64,000 nt of DNA from Lonicera japonica (taxonomy: Eukaryota > Streptophyta > Magnoliopsida > Dipsacales > Caprifoliaceae). The stretch lies in assembly GCA_021464415.1 (NCBI GenBank), contig CM038466.1:35680833-35744832 (forward strand). Reading direction: 5' to 3'. The position numbers were made by a program, and so were the translations under genes. The notes under the pieces are model-generated. The model searched no databases. It saw only the letters and a program-made list of their open reading frames with translations, and was not told the DNA's origin. Of this stretch, positions 33,708 through 45,039 are shown one piece after another; the stretch's first letter is position 1, and every line of letters starts with the position of its first letter.

Positions 33708-35745
33708 TGTTAACACCTCATTTTGCGACCCCAAAAAGAATCTCGATAAATAAGCATGCATGCATGCACAAGCATTCCTAGATGCATATATTACGTACAT
33801 GTTATACAGGTCAAAGAAGAAAGCCGAAAGAACCCTGTATGAGAAGTTACAAAATTATCGAAAATTGTCGGAACCGAAAACCGTCAAAACTCCTGGAAGC
33901 TTGTGAAAGGAGAGTTATGCATTTTGTATCATCCTCAAACTTTAAGAGTTGTTATACATTACCATAAGGAGTATCATACTCGAAAATCAGCTCAATCCGA
34001 CAGTCGGATCTCCGAAAATTCAGAAAATCATGAGTTTTTTTCGGGTGATCAAATGGAGGTCTTCTAGAAGTTAAAATAGTCTAAAGTTTGGTACTTAGAT
34101 AGGTATTATCATGGGGAAGAACATATTCAAATTTCAGCTTTGTCGGACATGGGATTTTCAAGAATCAATTTGTCTATCGTGCAATTCTAGTCGAAATGTC
34201 CTTCGTAGAAAATTAAAATAAATATAGGCCTTTCCATATTCTGATTGACCTCAAATTTGGAAACAAGATAAAAAATATTTTGAGGGAAAACATATCCAAA
34301 ATTCAGCATAATCCAACGGCTAGAAGTTTAGTTCTCGAGGTTGTTGTACGCAAATACGTTTCCTATGCGGGAACAAACTCTTGTACCAATCCAAAGAGAC
34401 CGAGTCCTTCTCGAACTCCAATGGTCTTCAAATTTTTGCAGGGTCTAAAAGACTTATATTGGAAATATATATCCAAAATTCAGAATGATCCAACGGCTAG
34501 AACCTGACGTTTTGTGCAAACAAGTGCCCTTGTCTACAACAAGTACCTTTCCTATGCGGAAACAAACTCTTCGTATCAATCAGAACAAAAGGAGACCTTC
34601 CCGAACTCTGATCAACCTGAAATTTTGATAAAATATAGAAGACTTCTATTCCCAACACATATCCAAAAATCAGGATGATTCAACTGTGGGAATGCTTCTC
34701 GATATGTTCCAAGAGTCCTAGTTGTAATCTCTTTTCTTGCTCTCCAAGTATTTTTTCAACTATAAATAGACCCCTCCTCCATTCATATTTATCATTAACA
34801 ATCAAGGGGATTTCGTGGTACACTCCAAAAGATCTTTATTCTCTCCTTCCAAAGAGGCTCAGGTATAATTTTCTCTCTCTTCTTTTATTTATTCGTCGAT
34901 TTTATAATTCATACTCTTGTTTGCATAATTTCTATCACTTTATAGCTTTTCAAAACCCCTTTTTCAAATTGTTTTCAGAACCAAAGGCGTATAATAAACC
35001 CTAATCCAATTCTAAAATATTATTATTACTTTCTTACTCTTTCAAAAGTTCGGATTGGTGGTATTGTTATACAAAGGAATCGATAATCGATATATATTCA
35101 ATCTAACTCATAGATTGCGGTGTATTGTGATAAATACTCGATTATGAGAGCACTGTTGCCATCTATACCGATTTAATCAATAGACTATGGTACAAGATCG
35201 GTCAACTCGCTTCATATAATATCGAATATAAGATTCCACATCGAATTAGTTTCCGAAAAGCCCAAGCTTTACAAAATCACTTGTTTCATTGCATCTACTA
35301 TTATCAAACTCTCTTTTTCAAATCACACACACACACACACTTATTTTCAAAATCGTGGGCGAATTAGGAAACATATCGTTTCATCCCATGCCTAAAATTC
35401 TTATTTCTAAGGCAAGCACGAAAAGCTGTAAAGTAATAGCAATAGCATGCAAGAATTGAATTATAATACACGCATATCCTACTCAAGAGACCGAAAGGGC
35501 GAATTGGGTGCCTAATACCTTCCCGATTCGTAACTTAATCCCCGAACATTCGAATCAACTGGTTTTGCATATATTGTGTATAAGAGGATATTTAGTCCAT
35601 AAATACATCTCTTTTACACAAACTTTTTTTGTTTGTTTAATGAAACAAACTGGCGACTCTTATTCTTTTCAAAACCAATTTTCAAAGCAACAACGGAATC
35701 GCCGCCCATGAGGACCCTCGGGCGTCGAGAATGCAGGTTCTCACA
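33708..35745 (+). mobile_element. Solo LTR, gypsy-type, inserted in SIRE gag
   Basis: 2038 bp, TGTTAACA at the left and TTCTCACA at the right, flanked by CTTAC. A TATA box TATAAATAG at 34761-34769 fixes plus orientation. Near the right end it has gggcgaattgggtgcctaa and ctggcgactct phrases. These also occur, diverged, near the ends of the LTRs at 50251-51777 and 54343-55893, indicating related lineages. A phrase with cagaatgatccaacggctag recurs three times (about 34300, 34480, 34670). There is no internal region, so the element recombined away. Plus frames inside are not genes. Confidence 0.92.
35325..35341. repeat. (CA)n microsatellite
   Basis: Eight CA dinucleotides within the solo LTR. 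Confidence 0.85.
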
Positions 35746-35750
35746 CTTAC

Positions 35751-36739
35751 TTGCTTGAAGGCTTTGTCCTTCTTGTCCCTCTTCTCTTTTCTTCTAACCG
35801 GGCAATTGGTTTTGAAATGCCCTGGTTCATGGCAATGGAAACATTTCTTTACTTATTCGTTTTCAACTCTTGGTTGAATAGATCGATCATTGTTCCTCCT
35901 TGATGAAGAACCAATGTTGTTTCCTTTTCCTTGAAAGTTTTTCTTCTTGGCTAGAAATTTTATGAATTTTCTAGAGAGAAGAGCCATGTCTTCATTACCA
36001 CCCATTGACTCTTCATCATCCTCTTGTTGACTTGCTTTGAGAGCAAGAGTCTTTTTGGCTTTTAAATCAACCTCGTCTTCTCTTTCCAATTCTTTCTCAT
36101 GGGTTTTGAGAGAACCCAAGAGTTTATCCATGCTAAGCGTCTTGAGGTTTTTGGCTTCTTGAATAGCCGTCACTTTGGGTCTCCATTTCTTGGTAAGAGT
36201 TCTAAGAATTTTTTGAATCTTGTCCTCATTTGAATATACCTTTCCAAGAAGATCTAAAGTATTAGTGATAATAGAGAAGCTACTATACATAGAAGCAAGT
36301 GATTCATTTGGCTCCATTTTGAATAATTCATAATCATGAACGAGCATGTCAATATTTCCATCCTTAACTTGTAAGGTTCCCTCATGAGCAACCTCTAGTT
36401 TGTCCCAAATTTCTTTGGCGGTATTACAACTAGAAATTTTGTTGTATTCGTCCATGGTTAATGCGTAATGTAGAGAATTCAAGGCTTTAGCATTAAATTG
36501 GATTTTCTTAATGTCATGCTCATTATATTCGAAAATAGACTTAGGAGTAGCATTACCCCTTTCATCGGTTTTAGTAATCTCATAGGGTCCAATAAGTGTA
36601 ACCCTCCATTGTTCAAAATCGTTAGCTTAAAGAAAAGTACACATGCGATTTTTTTAATAACTATAATTTTTACCATCAAATAGAGGTGGCCTAGTGGTGG
36701 AAGAACCTTCGTTAAGTCCGGTTCCTTGATAGATAAACA
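35751..36739 (-). pseudogene. SIRE gag, N-terminal part
   Basis: Start near 36739 (MFIYQGTGLNEGSSTTRPPLFDG). The typical copia gag follows, with a frameshift near 36650 and another near 36480, then 209 open codons (36482-35853) with HYALTMDEYNKISSCNTAKEIWDKLE and KILRTLTKKWRPKVTAIQEA, the UBN2-type gag core. A stop separates this from the first zinc knuckle, C-FH-C-HEPG-H-FKTN-C, at about 35846-35805. The frame then meets the solo LTR and resumes at 33707. Inactive. Confidence 0.9.
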
Positions 36740-36783
36740 TGATCGTAAATTCTAAGATTGTAAAATCAAAACAAGAGTACAAC

Positions 36784-36794
36784 CTCTGATACCA
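36784..36794 (-). promoter_or_regulatory. Primer-binding site of SIRE-type element (tRNA-iMet)
   Basis: TGGTATCAGAG on minus, two bases inside the 5' LTR. It is complementary to the 3' end of plant initiator methionine tRNA, the usual minus-strand primer of copia elements. Confidence 0.9.
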
Positions 36795-36796
36795 AT

Positions 36797-37717
36797 TGTA
36801 AGTCGGAAAATACCCTAGAGGGGGGTGAATAGGGTTTTTAAAACTAAATCGGATTTTCAAAATCGTTTTAAAAATAATTAAAGTCTATATCAAGGAATTA
36901 AATAAAACACTTAAGAAATTTCAATCTCAAAGTAAGTATGGCAATAAACAATAAAGCTAGAGATAAAAACATTGAACCGATAAAAGTCGAAGACTTTTTC
37001 TCCACACGGTTCGGCTTGTTAGCCCTTATTTTCGCGCTCGGTTAGTTATCCGAGAATTTCCACTAATACCGATCTTCTTCCGGGTGAAGATCAAACCTCT
37101 ACAAGTGTATTCTTCTCACACACTCTTACAAGTATTGAGTCACTCTCAATACTCACACAAGAATTCATTCTTGCTAATCTATGAGATACACCTCTCACAA
37201 ATATGATTTGCATAAGTTTTGGTGGCAAACATCAATGTACAATAGCTCTTAAGTGTTTGAGGAATTACAAATGAAGCTCATACTAAGAGATATCAAGATT
37301 AATCAATAAATAAGCTCAAATGTGAAGAGTATGATCAATGCAATAGCTTATATACTTGAATAATGAGGATATATGAAAAATGAGTTTGTATGATCATTGA
37401 AGTATGTAAAAATGTGTCTAAGACCTCATATAAATAGCTTGTGAAAGGATATGGCCGTTTGAAGTGGTTACAAGGAGTTATGGGTCAAAACTAGATATTT
37501 ACCAACTTTCCAACGGTTAGTTTTTGGCATGGTAGTCGACTCACCTTAGGACCATGTAGTCGACGACTCATCAATTAAGTATATAGTCAACTACATGCTT
37601 ATGGAATTCTACCACAAGCCAAACCTCAAATCAACCAAACTCTTGAGGAATGTTCTAGAGGATATTCTAAGCATGTTGGAGTTGGTTTTGAACATAAAAT
37701 CAACCGGATAAATTAGA
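36797..37717 (-). repeat. 5' LTR of SIRE-type element (truncated)
   Basis: Matches 20356-21250 of the 3' LTR nearly throughout, with one extra segment near 37563-37592. It stops abruptly at ggataaattaga (37717), about 475 bp short of the expected TG end, where outer-element leader begins. The upstream end of the LTR and its target duplication are therefore deleted. Confidence 0.88.
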
Positions 37718-37779
37718 GTAGAACTTCAGATCTTTAAATAAAATAAGAGCTTTTGACTTCAAATATAAATGATAGATCT

Positions 37780-38040
37780 ATAAGTACAGAAGAATGAATA
37801 GGAAAGTTCAAGTCCCAAATATAAATCATGAATCTTTGGGTCCGTAATAATGATTAGGGAACTTCAGGTCCCAAATATAAATTATGGATCTTCGGGTCCA
37901 TAATAATGATTAGGGAACCTCAGGTCCCAAATATAAATTATGGATCTTCGGATCCATAATAATAATTAGGAAACTTCAGGTCCATCATAATGATTATAAA
38001 TTTCAAGTCCTAAAAGTATAAATTATGGAACTTCAGGTTC
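37780..38040. repeat. Tandem repeat in copia leader, about 57 bp unit
   Basis: Three to four copies of a unit containing gaacttcaggtcccaaatat, aaattatggatcttcgggtc and cataataatgattaggg, between the outer element's 5' LTR and the SIRE insertion. The 5' leader of the outer copia element lies here (minus sense). Confidence 0.85.
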
Positions 38041-38327
38041 CAGATTATTTATAAAATAGAATATTTAAAATCTATAACAATAATATAAGACAAAACAATA
38101 GAAATTGTAATATTATGAAAGAAAAAAAAATCATAGATTTGACCTGTATGAAGAAATTACGATGTTTGATTTTGAGTTGGCCTCCAAGAAGAAGAAAGAT
38201 AAATTTTAAATTATGGTGGCATGGTTTTGCATGACCGACCTTCAAGAAAAAGAAAATTTTTTTTAACTATGGCAGCCTGCTTTCGCAATGACCTCCAATT
38301 AACTGTAGAGCAGTCGTGCTGATAACG

Positions 38328-38574
38328 TGTTGAAATAATAGAGAGAAGAGAATAAGAGAAATCTTATTATTCAACTGATATTTAATATGGGTAGGGGTTA
38401 TCTCTATTTATATTAAGAGCTAACATCCTTACTTCTCTACAAAATTAATATGGGACAAGTTCACACTATATATACTATGAGGTAATCTTCTTATTCATAC
38501 CACAATTCTAATGTAGGACAAATTGTATCTTACAATATTACTTATGGACATCCACATATCAATATTTTACAACA
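38328..38574 (-). repeat. 5' LTR of outer copia element
   Basis: 247 bp, TGTTGTAAAATATTG at one end and TTATTTCAACA at the other on minus; TTTTA outside at 38575-38579. The adjacent inner sequence on minus reads cgttatcagcacgac, the place where the primer-binding site should lie; it is not a standard tRNA-iMet match. Confidence 0.85.
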
Positions 38575-38893
38575 TTTTACATGTATATTATCTCAAAAAA
38601 AATTTAAACACATCACAATAATGTTTAAAAGTGAAAATAACAATATTTAGTAAATTACTTGGACGCATTACAACAACAACAACAAAAATCATTTTTTTAA
38701 GACGAAACATATGGGACGACTGCATTTATCTTTGGCAAATAAAAAAATATATTGGAACAACCTAAGAGGCTGTGCCAAACTACTTAATTTAATTGAGACG
38801 ACATTTTTTTCCTATCCTACAAATTTTTTTGGTTATGTTATATACATCCCTAATTTGTAGATGGAACACAATCGTAGCCCCAACACCACATTT

Positions 38894-38898
38894 TATAT
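38894..38898. repeat. Target duplication of solo LTR (TATAT), left
   Basis: TATAT before the LTR; TATAT again at 39713-39717. Confidence 0.75.
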
Positions 38899-39712
38899 TG
38901 TGGGAGCATAAAATCGGAATCACTACTTAAGCTGAATAGTCAAGGAACAGGCCCAAGCCCAGGGAGGCCAGTCCAGGAGAAGGAAATTGAACCACATGAG
39001 ATAAGTACAAGACACAACAACCAGCCGAGCATAGCGTCCAGATCGGCGAAGTTGGAGATGCCGAAATGGGCGTACCAGCCAATACGAGAGGAACACCTAT
39101 ACCCACGAGCACATTTCAGTACCCACTACGGAGGTGGGCGCTTAGATCAATGCTGACGAGACACCTGTACTTGAGGGCATTATCAAGTATTCGTTGCCAA
39201 TATATGCGTTTAGGCGAGTGGAAGCTCGACACCTGTAAAATGTAAAATTACTTGTGGATAAGAGCACATGCCACAAGTGAAAATGATAAGGTTGATAAGC
39301 AAGCAATACCCTTTATAGTCATTTTACCCTTAACCTAATGGACATTGTAACCCTTATTCTATAAGTATAAATAGAAAGGGATAACCCATAGAAAGAGGTT
39401 CAACTTTTAATAGCAATACACTCCCACACAAAAACATTTCTTCCTGAGAATAACCATAACGGCTATATACATTATAAAAAGGCCACTTGAGCCAAGTAAA
39501 GAACACAACCACACACCAAGGGAGGACATACTACCGAACTAGGTATAAGAGCTACAGAAGGAACCTAACCCACAACCATAAATCCAGTATCTCTTGTAGA
39601 ATTTACTGTTCACTCACCACATTTGCAATCTATTTACCAACTCCACTATTTCTGGGCTGATTCTCTCCAATACAAATTTATTTTGGGCTTGGTCAGATGT
39701 CCACCACCCACA
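38899..39712 (+). mobile_element. Solo LTR, unclassified
   Basis: 814 bp bounded by the perfect 6-bp inverted ends TGTGGG...CCCACA and five-base TATAT repeats. A TATA box TATAAATAG at about 39366-39374 in plus sense, followed by a likely transcribed tail, fits an LTR. There is no internal sequence on either side. The lineage (gypsy or copia) is not recognised. Confidence 0.8.
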
Positions 39713-39751
39713 TATATCATTAATGATCATGACCACAAAGGACACTAAAAA

Positions 39752-40100
39752 TTTAAACACCAAGTCGGTGACTCTTTTCTGAACTTAGAAATTCGATTCG
39801 ATAGCGTTCCACTGACTTGACCTAAATGGTAACCTTTGTCTAAATTTTTATTTTTAACTCGGTAAATGTCACTGAATGTGAACCTTCAAGTCGGCAACTT
39901 GCCACCGACTTGTATTTTATGTAATTGGGCAACTAACCCCTAATTTTGTAACCACAACACCAAATAGTTTTGTAATGTCTTGGCTACAAACTAGAGGGTG
40001 TATAATAACATCAACGATTTTTTTTATGCGAGGGGCAATTCCTCCCGCCAATATTGGTAGTACTAATATTTTATTATTTGAGACAATATTTAGAAAAACT
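39752..40100. other. Possible CACTA-type subterminal fragment
   Basis: Starts cactaaaaatttaaac, then repeats a motif aagtcgg(t/c)ga / accgacttg in both orientations (about 39762, 39893, 39913). This is arranged like CACTA ends, but no right end or duplication is visible. Confidence 0.35.
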
Positions 40101-40201
40101 GTGCCATAAACCTAGACTTTTTTTTATAGCCATGCAATAAAATTTTACTTTGGCAAATTCTATTCTATCTTCTATCTTCTTTCACTACGCAATTCTTTCC
40201 G

Positions 40202-40205
<4 letters not shown>

Positions 40206-40262
<57 letters not shown>
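40206..40262. repeat. (CT)28 microsatellite
   Basis: About 28 uninterrupted TC/CT dinucleotides. Downstream the phrase taccc(c)tcgccattcat is repeated twice. Pyrimidine-rich leaders of this kind occur in plant 5' untranslated regions, but no coding exon follows. Confidence 0.95.
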
Positions 40263-40265
<3 letters not shown>

Positions 40266-40399
40266 TCTTTAGCCATGCCCTATCCCTCGCCATTCATATC
40301 TTACTTGAGCTACCCTACCCCTCGCCATTCATCATCTCACCAAGCAAGGCTTTACGGAATCTACTCTATCATCTAAATATAAGGTACGAATTTCACTTT

Positions 40400-41850
40400 T
40401 ATACCAATAAGTGAAATCCTAAATTATTTTTAAAAAGTAAAGCTATGAGAAAAGCCCTAAATCATGTATACTTAGAAAAGCCCTAAATCAAGTTTACATA
40501 AAAATCCCTAAATCATGTTTTAAACTTTTATTTGCCTATTTTCTAGTGTTATATGATTGATTACGTAAAAAGCCTTAAAATCTCTGCTCATTCTTCTTTC
40601 TTTTGCCCTAAGATTTTATTTGTTTCTTTTGTTCTCATAAACTTGTAATCTGAGAGTGAACATAAACTATGAGGTGTGTAAGAAGGAAGTGAAGAAACTC
40701 TTTTAAAGAAATGAAGGTCTATCTCTATCTACTCTTAAAATTACTCATTACCACATCCACTCTTCTTATTATTGTTTTGTAAATATGACTCTTTTTGTGT
40801 ATTTATTTATACTTTCATATAAATAAATAATGAGTATTACATGTGATATTTATATATGTCCATATTACCAGGACTTCTTGTTCCTATCTCTCCATTTCAA
40901 AATTAACCATATATATAAACATTGTTCTCAAGATTATCCATGCCGTTGACAAACTATTTGTACCTATTGGTTATAAAATGGATTAATTTGGTTATGCTTA
41001 ACTTTGCTATGTAAGAATAAAATCATCTTTCTTAATTATTATTTTTAGTTGTTTTTGAATACTATTGGTAGTTTGGTACTTGATGTGCTTCTTGTAACTA
41101 ATATTTGCTACTATGTTCTATTTGAAATGAAACTATGACTATGATATAGGTAATGGTTTTAAAAACGAATATACAAATTAAAACCGAGTCGACTCAGGCA
41201 TTTAAGTTTGGTTTTCAGCTTTGTTCCTTATGCATGCCAGAAAGGCATATACCTAAGTTTTCTAAATAGGACCAAGCCTTCAAACAACTTATTTGTTTTT
41301 TAACAAAACATCTTTCCGCTATAAACTTTAACCATCTCCCCACAAGCTTTATATAACCTATAACCTTGTACACAAATTATGTTAGTCTATAGTTTTCTAT
41401 TTTATAAAACAAATTAGGCTTTAACATCAACTTGATTGAAGCCTAAAACAATTCTGAATCACAAACCTTAAAAAGGTATTCCTTAGCTTGCCAATACTTA
41501 TTTTGAAACAGCACAACCTTTTGATTAAGTTTGTGTACTTGAACTTTCATGTGAGCTATTCGTCTGACTTTGCACCACTTCTTTTTATGTGTTCTTGTTA
41601 TTTAAAAGTAGGTAATTAATAATTACACTTATCAGGCTTGAGCTTTAAATGTTGGTACCATGTTTTTTGAAAGTTGACCTATTTTTCTCTTTATAATAGT
41701 ATTAGTAATTCCACTTTATTTTTAGTTCTTTGTTAAAAAATAAATAATACAATTCAATTAATTTGTTATTGTGAAATTTATAATACATTGTTTAAAATAA
41801 AAGGTTTACTATAAATTTAAGACATTCTAATAAGCTTTTAAAAAAATATT
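40400..41850. other. Intergenic, no gene recognised
   Basis: AT-rich; intron-like composition; no open frame with a domain. The phrase aaaagccctaaatcatg is repeated three times between 40453 and 40520. Confidence 0.4.
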
Positions 41851-42309
41851 TCCAATTTGAAGATGGTGATGTTATAATTAAATTTGATAGAAAACTGCTA
41901 GACTTTCTACAAATTATAGAAATTATTTTAAAACTAGTTCTAAAAGGTTTTATACACCGGTTAATACTAATTTAACTAGTTCATCTAAACAAAGGGAGGT
42001 TTCACACTCCTTCTCCGTCAACTATAAATTCAGCTTCTAAGGCTAATAACTTGGTCTTCGAAAGAATTATAAATTCTAAACAAGATTTTCCTGTGGTGTT
42101 TACCATCCTTCGAGTGATGAACAAATCCGTAATGAACCAGATACTATTTCGAAACTTGGTGTTAATCTTGCAGGGTTAGGTATAAACTATAGATCTATAA
42201 ATCTTCTTACTATGTTAAAAACCCTTTGTCTATAATCGTAAGGATAGTAATAAAGATTTTTTTCAAGAAAAATATTAAGATTTGAAGAGATAGTTTTTCA
42301 CTTATTATA

Positions 42310-42791
42310 GTGATGAACAACAAGTTTTTAAAACTTTATTTTATGAATTTATTGAAAAACATGAAGATGTGGTTCCTTTCGCTTCATGGTTTTATGAGCA
42401 TATTATTAAATTTGAAATATATTTTCATGAAGTTAATGTTCTTGAAAATTTTAAATCTTGGAATACTGAATCAGGAATGGTTAGGGCTATACACCCTCCT
42501 CCTGAATTACAAAAAAATGATATTGATAAAGAAAAAAGTAAAAAAAAAAAATCATTTATGCAACTTTCACTGATAAAGGGCCTACCCTTATTACGGATGG
42601 AATATAACGTATTATTAAACAAAACAATTATACTAATCTTTATATTCAAAATTGTTGGTTCTCAATTAACTCATATAGAGGACTTGCTGGATAATATCCA
42701 AGTTTTATCTAAACAAACAGGAAAAGAAAAGATTCCTGAATTACATGTTATTGACGCAGCCCATGTTAAACCAAACTATCGAACTTTCTAA
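42310..42791 (+). pseudogene. EPRV: segment between movement protein and coat
   Basis: Two overlapping frames share a frameshifted conserved stretch (PFASWFYEHIIKFEIYFHE, then HPPPELQKNDIDKEKSKKKK). The lysine-rich run may reflect a basic linker. I do not recognise a catalytic motif; the call rests on position and strand. The region 41860-42300 upstream has fragments of further coding sequence but no clean frame. Confidence 0.55.
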
Positions 42792-42963
42792 GGGTTTTAA
42801 GTTAGAAAATTATAATAAAGAAATTATCGATGCTTTATCTTCTAAAATTGAAAAATTAAATTTGCATCTAAAATAGTTGTTGCCTATATCACAAGTAAGT
42901 GATCATTCAGATATATAATCTAAATGTTCTGATATTAGTAAATTTCGAAATGATTTATTTACC

Positions 42964-44040
42964 ATGCATGCAAATAAAGTAGATTTTAATAAAGGAAGCA
43001 CTTCTGTTCCCATGGATCCTAATAAATATTACTATCATAGGCCTACTACCCATGATATCTTATTTGAAGAAGATGTCAATATTCCCAACACTGCTAGATC
43101 TATATATGAATGGAATATTGATGGAATTTTCGAGTATGCTATTTTAACTTAATTATATCATATGACTATGTACACTACTGTTTGTAAAGTAGCCGATAAT
43201 GGTGATCAGCAAATCGTTGAATTTATTATTGCTTGTTTCACTAGACAACTCCGAGGCTGGTGGGACCAATGTTTTAAATGAATCCCAAAAGAATAAAATT
43301 TTAAATTTTGTTAAAATAATTCAAACTGCATTTACTACTTAAGATGAATAAGGTAGGAATCTTATTTCTCAGAGGCCTAACTTTGTTGAAAATGCTATTT
43401 ATTCTTTAATTTCTACTATAATTCTTGCTTTCGTTGGTCCCCATCTAGAAATACTAGACAAAAGTAAAGATTTACTTTTAAATTTAAGGTGTCCTACCTT
43501 AACCCACTTTTCGTTAGTATAAAGATACTTTTCTTTCTAAGGTTATGACTTTTAATGATGTTATGTTGATTTCTAGAAAGAAAAATTGATTGCCGGTTTA
43601 CCAACCCTTTTTGCCCTAAAAGGTAGAATCACCAAAAAATATGGTGGTGCTTTTATTCCTTACTCCCACTATACTTATAGGACTTTAATTAATGAATGCA
43701 TTATTGAGATGTTAGCCCTATGTCATGACATTAAATTAAAAGCCCAATTAAAATCCCAGAATTTAACTAGAAGAATGAAAATAGGAGAATTTTGTGATCA
43801 GTTTGGTTTTGATTTAAAGCTTTCTATTTGAACATCTAGGTCTTTTAAACCTCACCGAAAATCTTCTTATAAAAAATCTAAAAAGCCTAGAAGCTCTTCT
43901 ACTAAAGATTATAAACCTTCTTCTTCTAGGCCAAGACGTCCCCCTAAACGTTCTTCTAATCCTAGTTAGTATAGTTTGTGAAAAATGTGGTAAATTAGGA
44001 CCACTATACTAATAAATGTTGGACAAAAAAGAAATAAACG
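42964..44040 (+). pseudogene. EPRV: coat protein region with zinc knuckle
   Basis: Open pieces at 42964-43152 (ends NIPNTARSIYEWNIDG, a conserved coat motif) and 43586-43831 (IAGLPTLFALKGRI, then LTRRMKIGEFCDQFG) are separated by stops and shifts. A Lys/Ser/Pro-rich stretch follows (43840-43960). A CCHC zinc knuckle begins with CEKCGKLG at about 43978 and is split by a single-base frameshift before its histidine. Coat and knuckle would package the viral nucleic acid. Broken throughout. Confidence 0.75.
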
Positions 44041-44599
44041 AAATTGCTGATGAATGTTTAAGAAAAATAACTTTTATTGGCTCTTTTAAACTCTTTGGAT
44101 GAAAAGGAATGAAGATTCTAATATCTAGATTGATGATATTAAGTCTTCATCTAAGGAAAACTATAACTCATATTTAGATTGTAATTGTAATTCCTAAATT
44201 GATTATTATAAAGCAATTTTAGAAGCTAATGATTTGAGTATAAATGTTCTTTCTAAAGATGAATAAAATATTCCTGATATTATTGGTAAGATAGAAGATT
44301 CTATTACTAAAAGAAAAATGATAGAATATTATTTATGTACTTTTAAATCTTAAAAAGAAGAGAATAATCCTTTGCCAAAGCGTGAGCCTTATTCTTTACA
44401 AAAGGTCCTTAATGATCTAAAAAATAAAGATTCCATTATTGAAAAAGAATATATTATTCTTGATCAAAAATCAGAAATAAATGTTTTGAGAGAATAAATA
44501 AAAGGAATAAAAGTCTGCCTCTTAAAACTTGAAGTCTCTCTTGCACCTCTGTCGTCTCTATAGAAAAAAACAATTTTTTTCTTCAGTTAATCGACCATA

Positions 44600-45030
44600 T
44601 ATGTTTCATATGAAAAATGGTTTATAAGAATTTCAATTGTCATTGATAAGACATTTATTTTAAAAGACATAGCACTGGTTGATAGTGGTGCTGATATTAA
44701 TTGTATTAAAGAATGTTTGGTTTGCGACAAATTATTTTGATGAAATTACCCAAAGCCTGAGTACGGCTGATGGTTCTAAATTAAGATCGAATAACATTCA
44801 AACTTTCTAATACTTATATTTGTAATGAATGACTATGTGTCCCTGGTACTTTTATTCTTATAAAAAATCTTACGTAACACATAAGTTTAGGGACACTGAT
44901 TTTAAGCCTTATTGAACCATTTATAGTCACTTCTAAAGGAATTATAACAAAGTTTGAGGATAAAGATATTATTTTTGAATTTATAACCACTCCTTAAACT
45001 AAGGAAAATAATGAGATAAAAGAACATCTT
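44600..45030 (+). pseudogene. EPRV: aspartic protease region
   Basis: The active-site motif ALVDSGADINCI is readable at 44672-44707 (DSG at 44681-44689). Downstream frames are broken by at least five stops and a shift. This is the retropepsin that would cleave the polyprotein. Confidence 0.78.
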
Positions 45031-45039
45031 GTTTTTAAA

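Larger units (their letters stand above)
20356..37717 (-). mobile_element. SIRE/Maximus-type Ty1/copia retrotransposon, broken
   Basis: On minus, order is 5' LTR (37717-36797, truncated), primer-binding site, gag, protease, integrase, RT, RNase H, env-like ORF, polypurine tract, 3' LTR (21750-20356). Protein order (integrase before RT) is copia; LTRs beginning TGTTGACCTAAAAGG and an extra ORF after pol fit the SIRE/Maximus lineage. Two later insertions break it: a CACTA transposon in RT (25031-30892) and a solo LTR in gag (33708-35745). Without those it is about 9.5 kb. Multiple stops and frameshifts make it inactive. It sits inside the older copia element at 16489-38574. Confidence 0.9.
16489..38574 (-). 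mobile_element. Outer Ty1/copia element, split by a later SIRE-type insertion
   Basis: Two 244-247 bp LTRs in the same orientation lie 22 kb apart and are flanked by TTTTA. On the minus strand the 5' LTR is at 38328-38574 and the 3' LTR at 16489-16732. The left internal part (16733-20355) keeps eroded copia pol sequence. The right part (37718-38327) is the 5' leader with a tandem repeat. Everything between 20356 and 37717 is a younger retroelement and its own insertions. Removing it leaves about 4.7 kb of element, consistent with an ordinary copia element that has also lost sequence: I find no gag and no integrase. Confidence 0.85.

Noticed and set aside
34280..35711. Several plus-strand frames inside the solo LTR
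   Set aside because: They lie wholly within a non-coding LTR bounded by a perfect duplication and share no domain.
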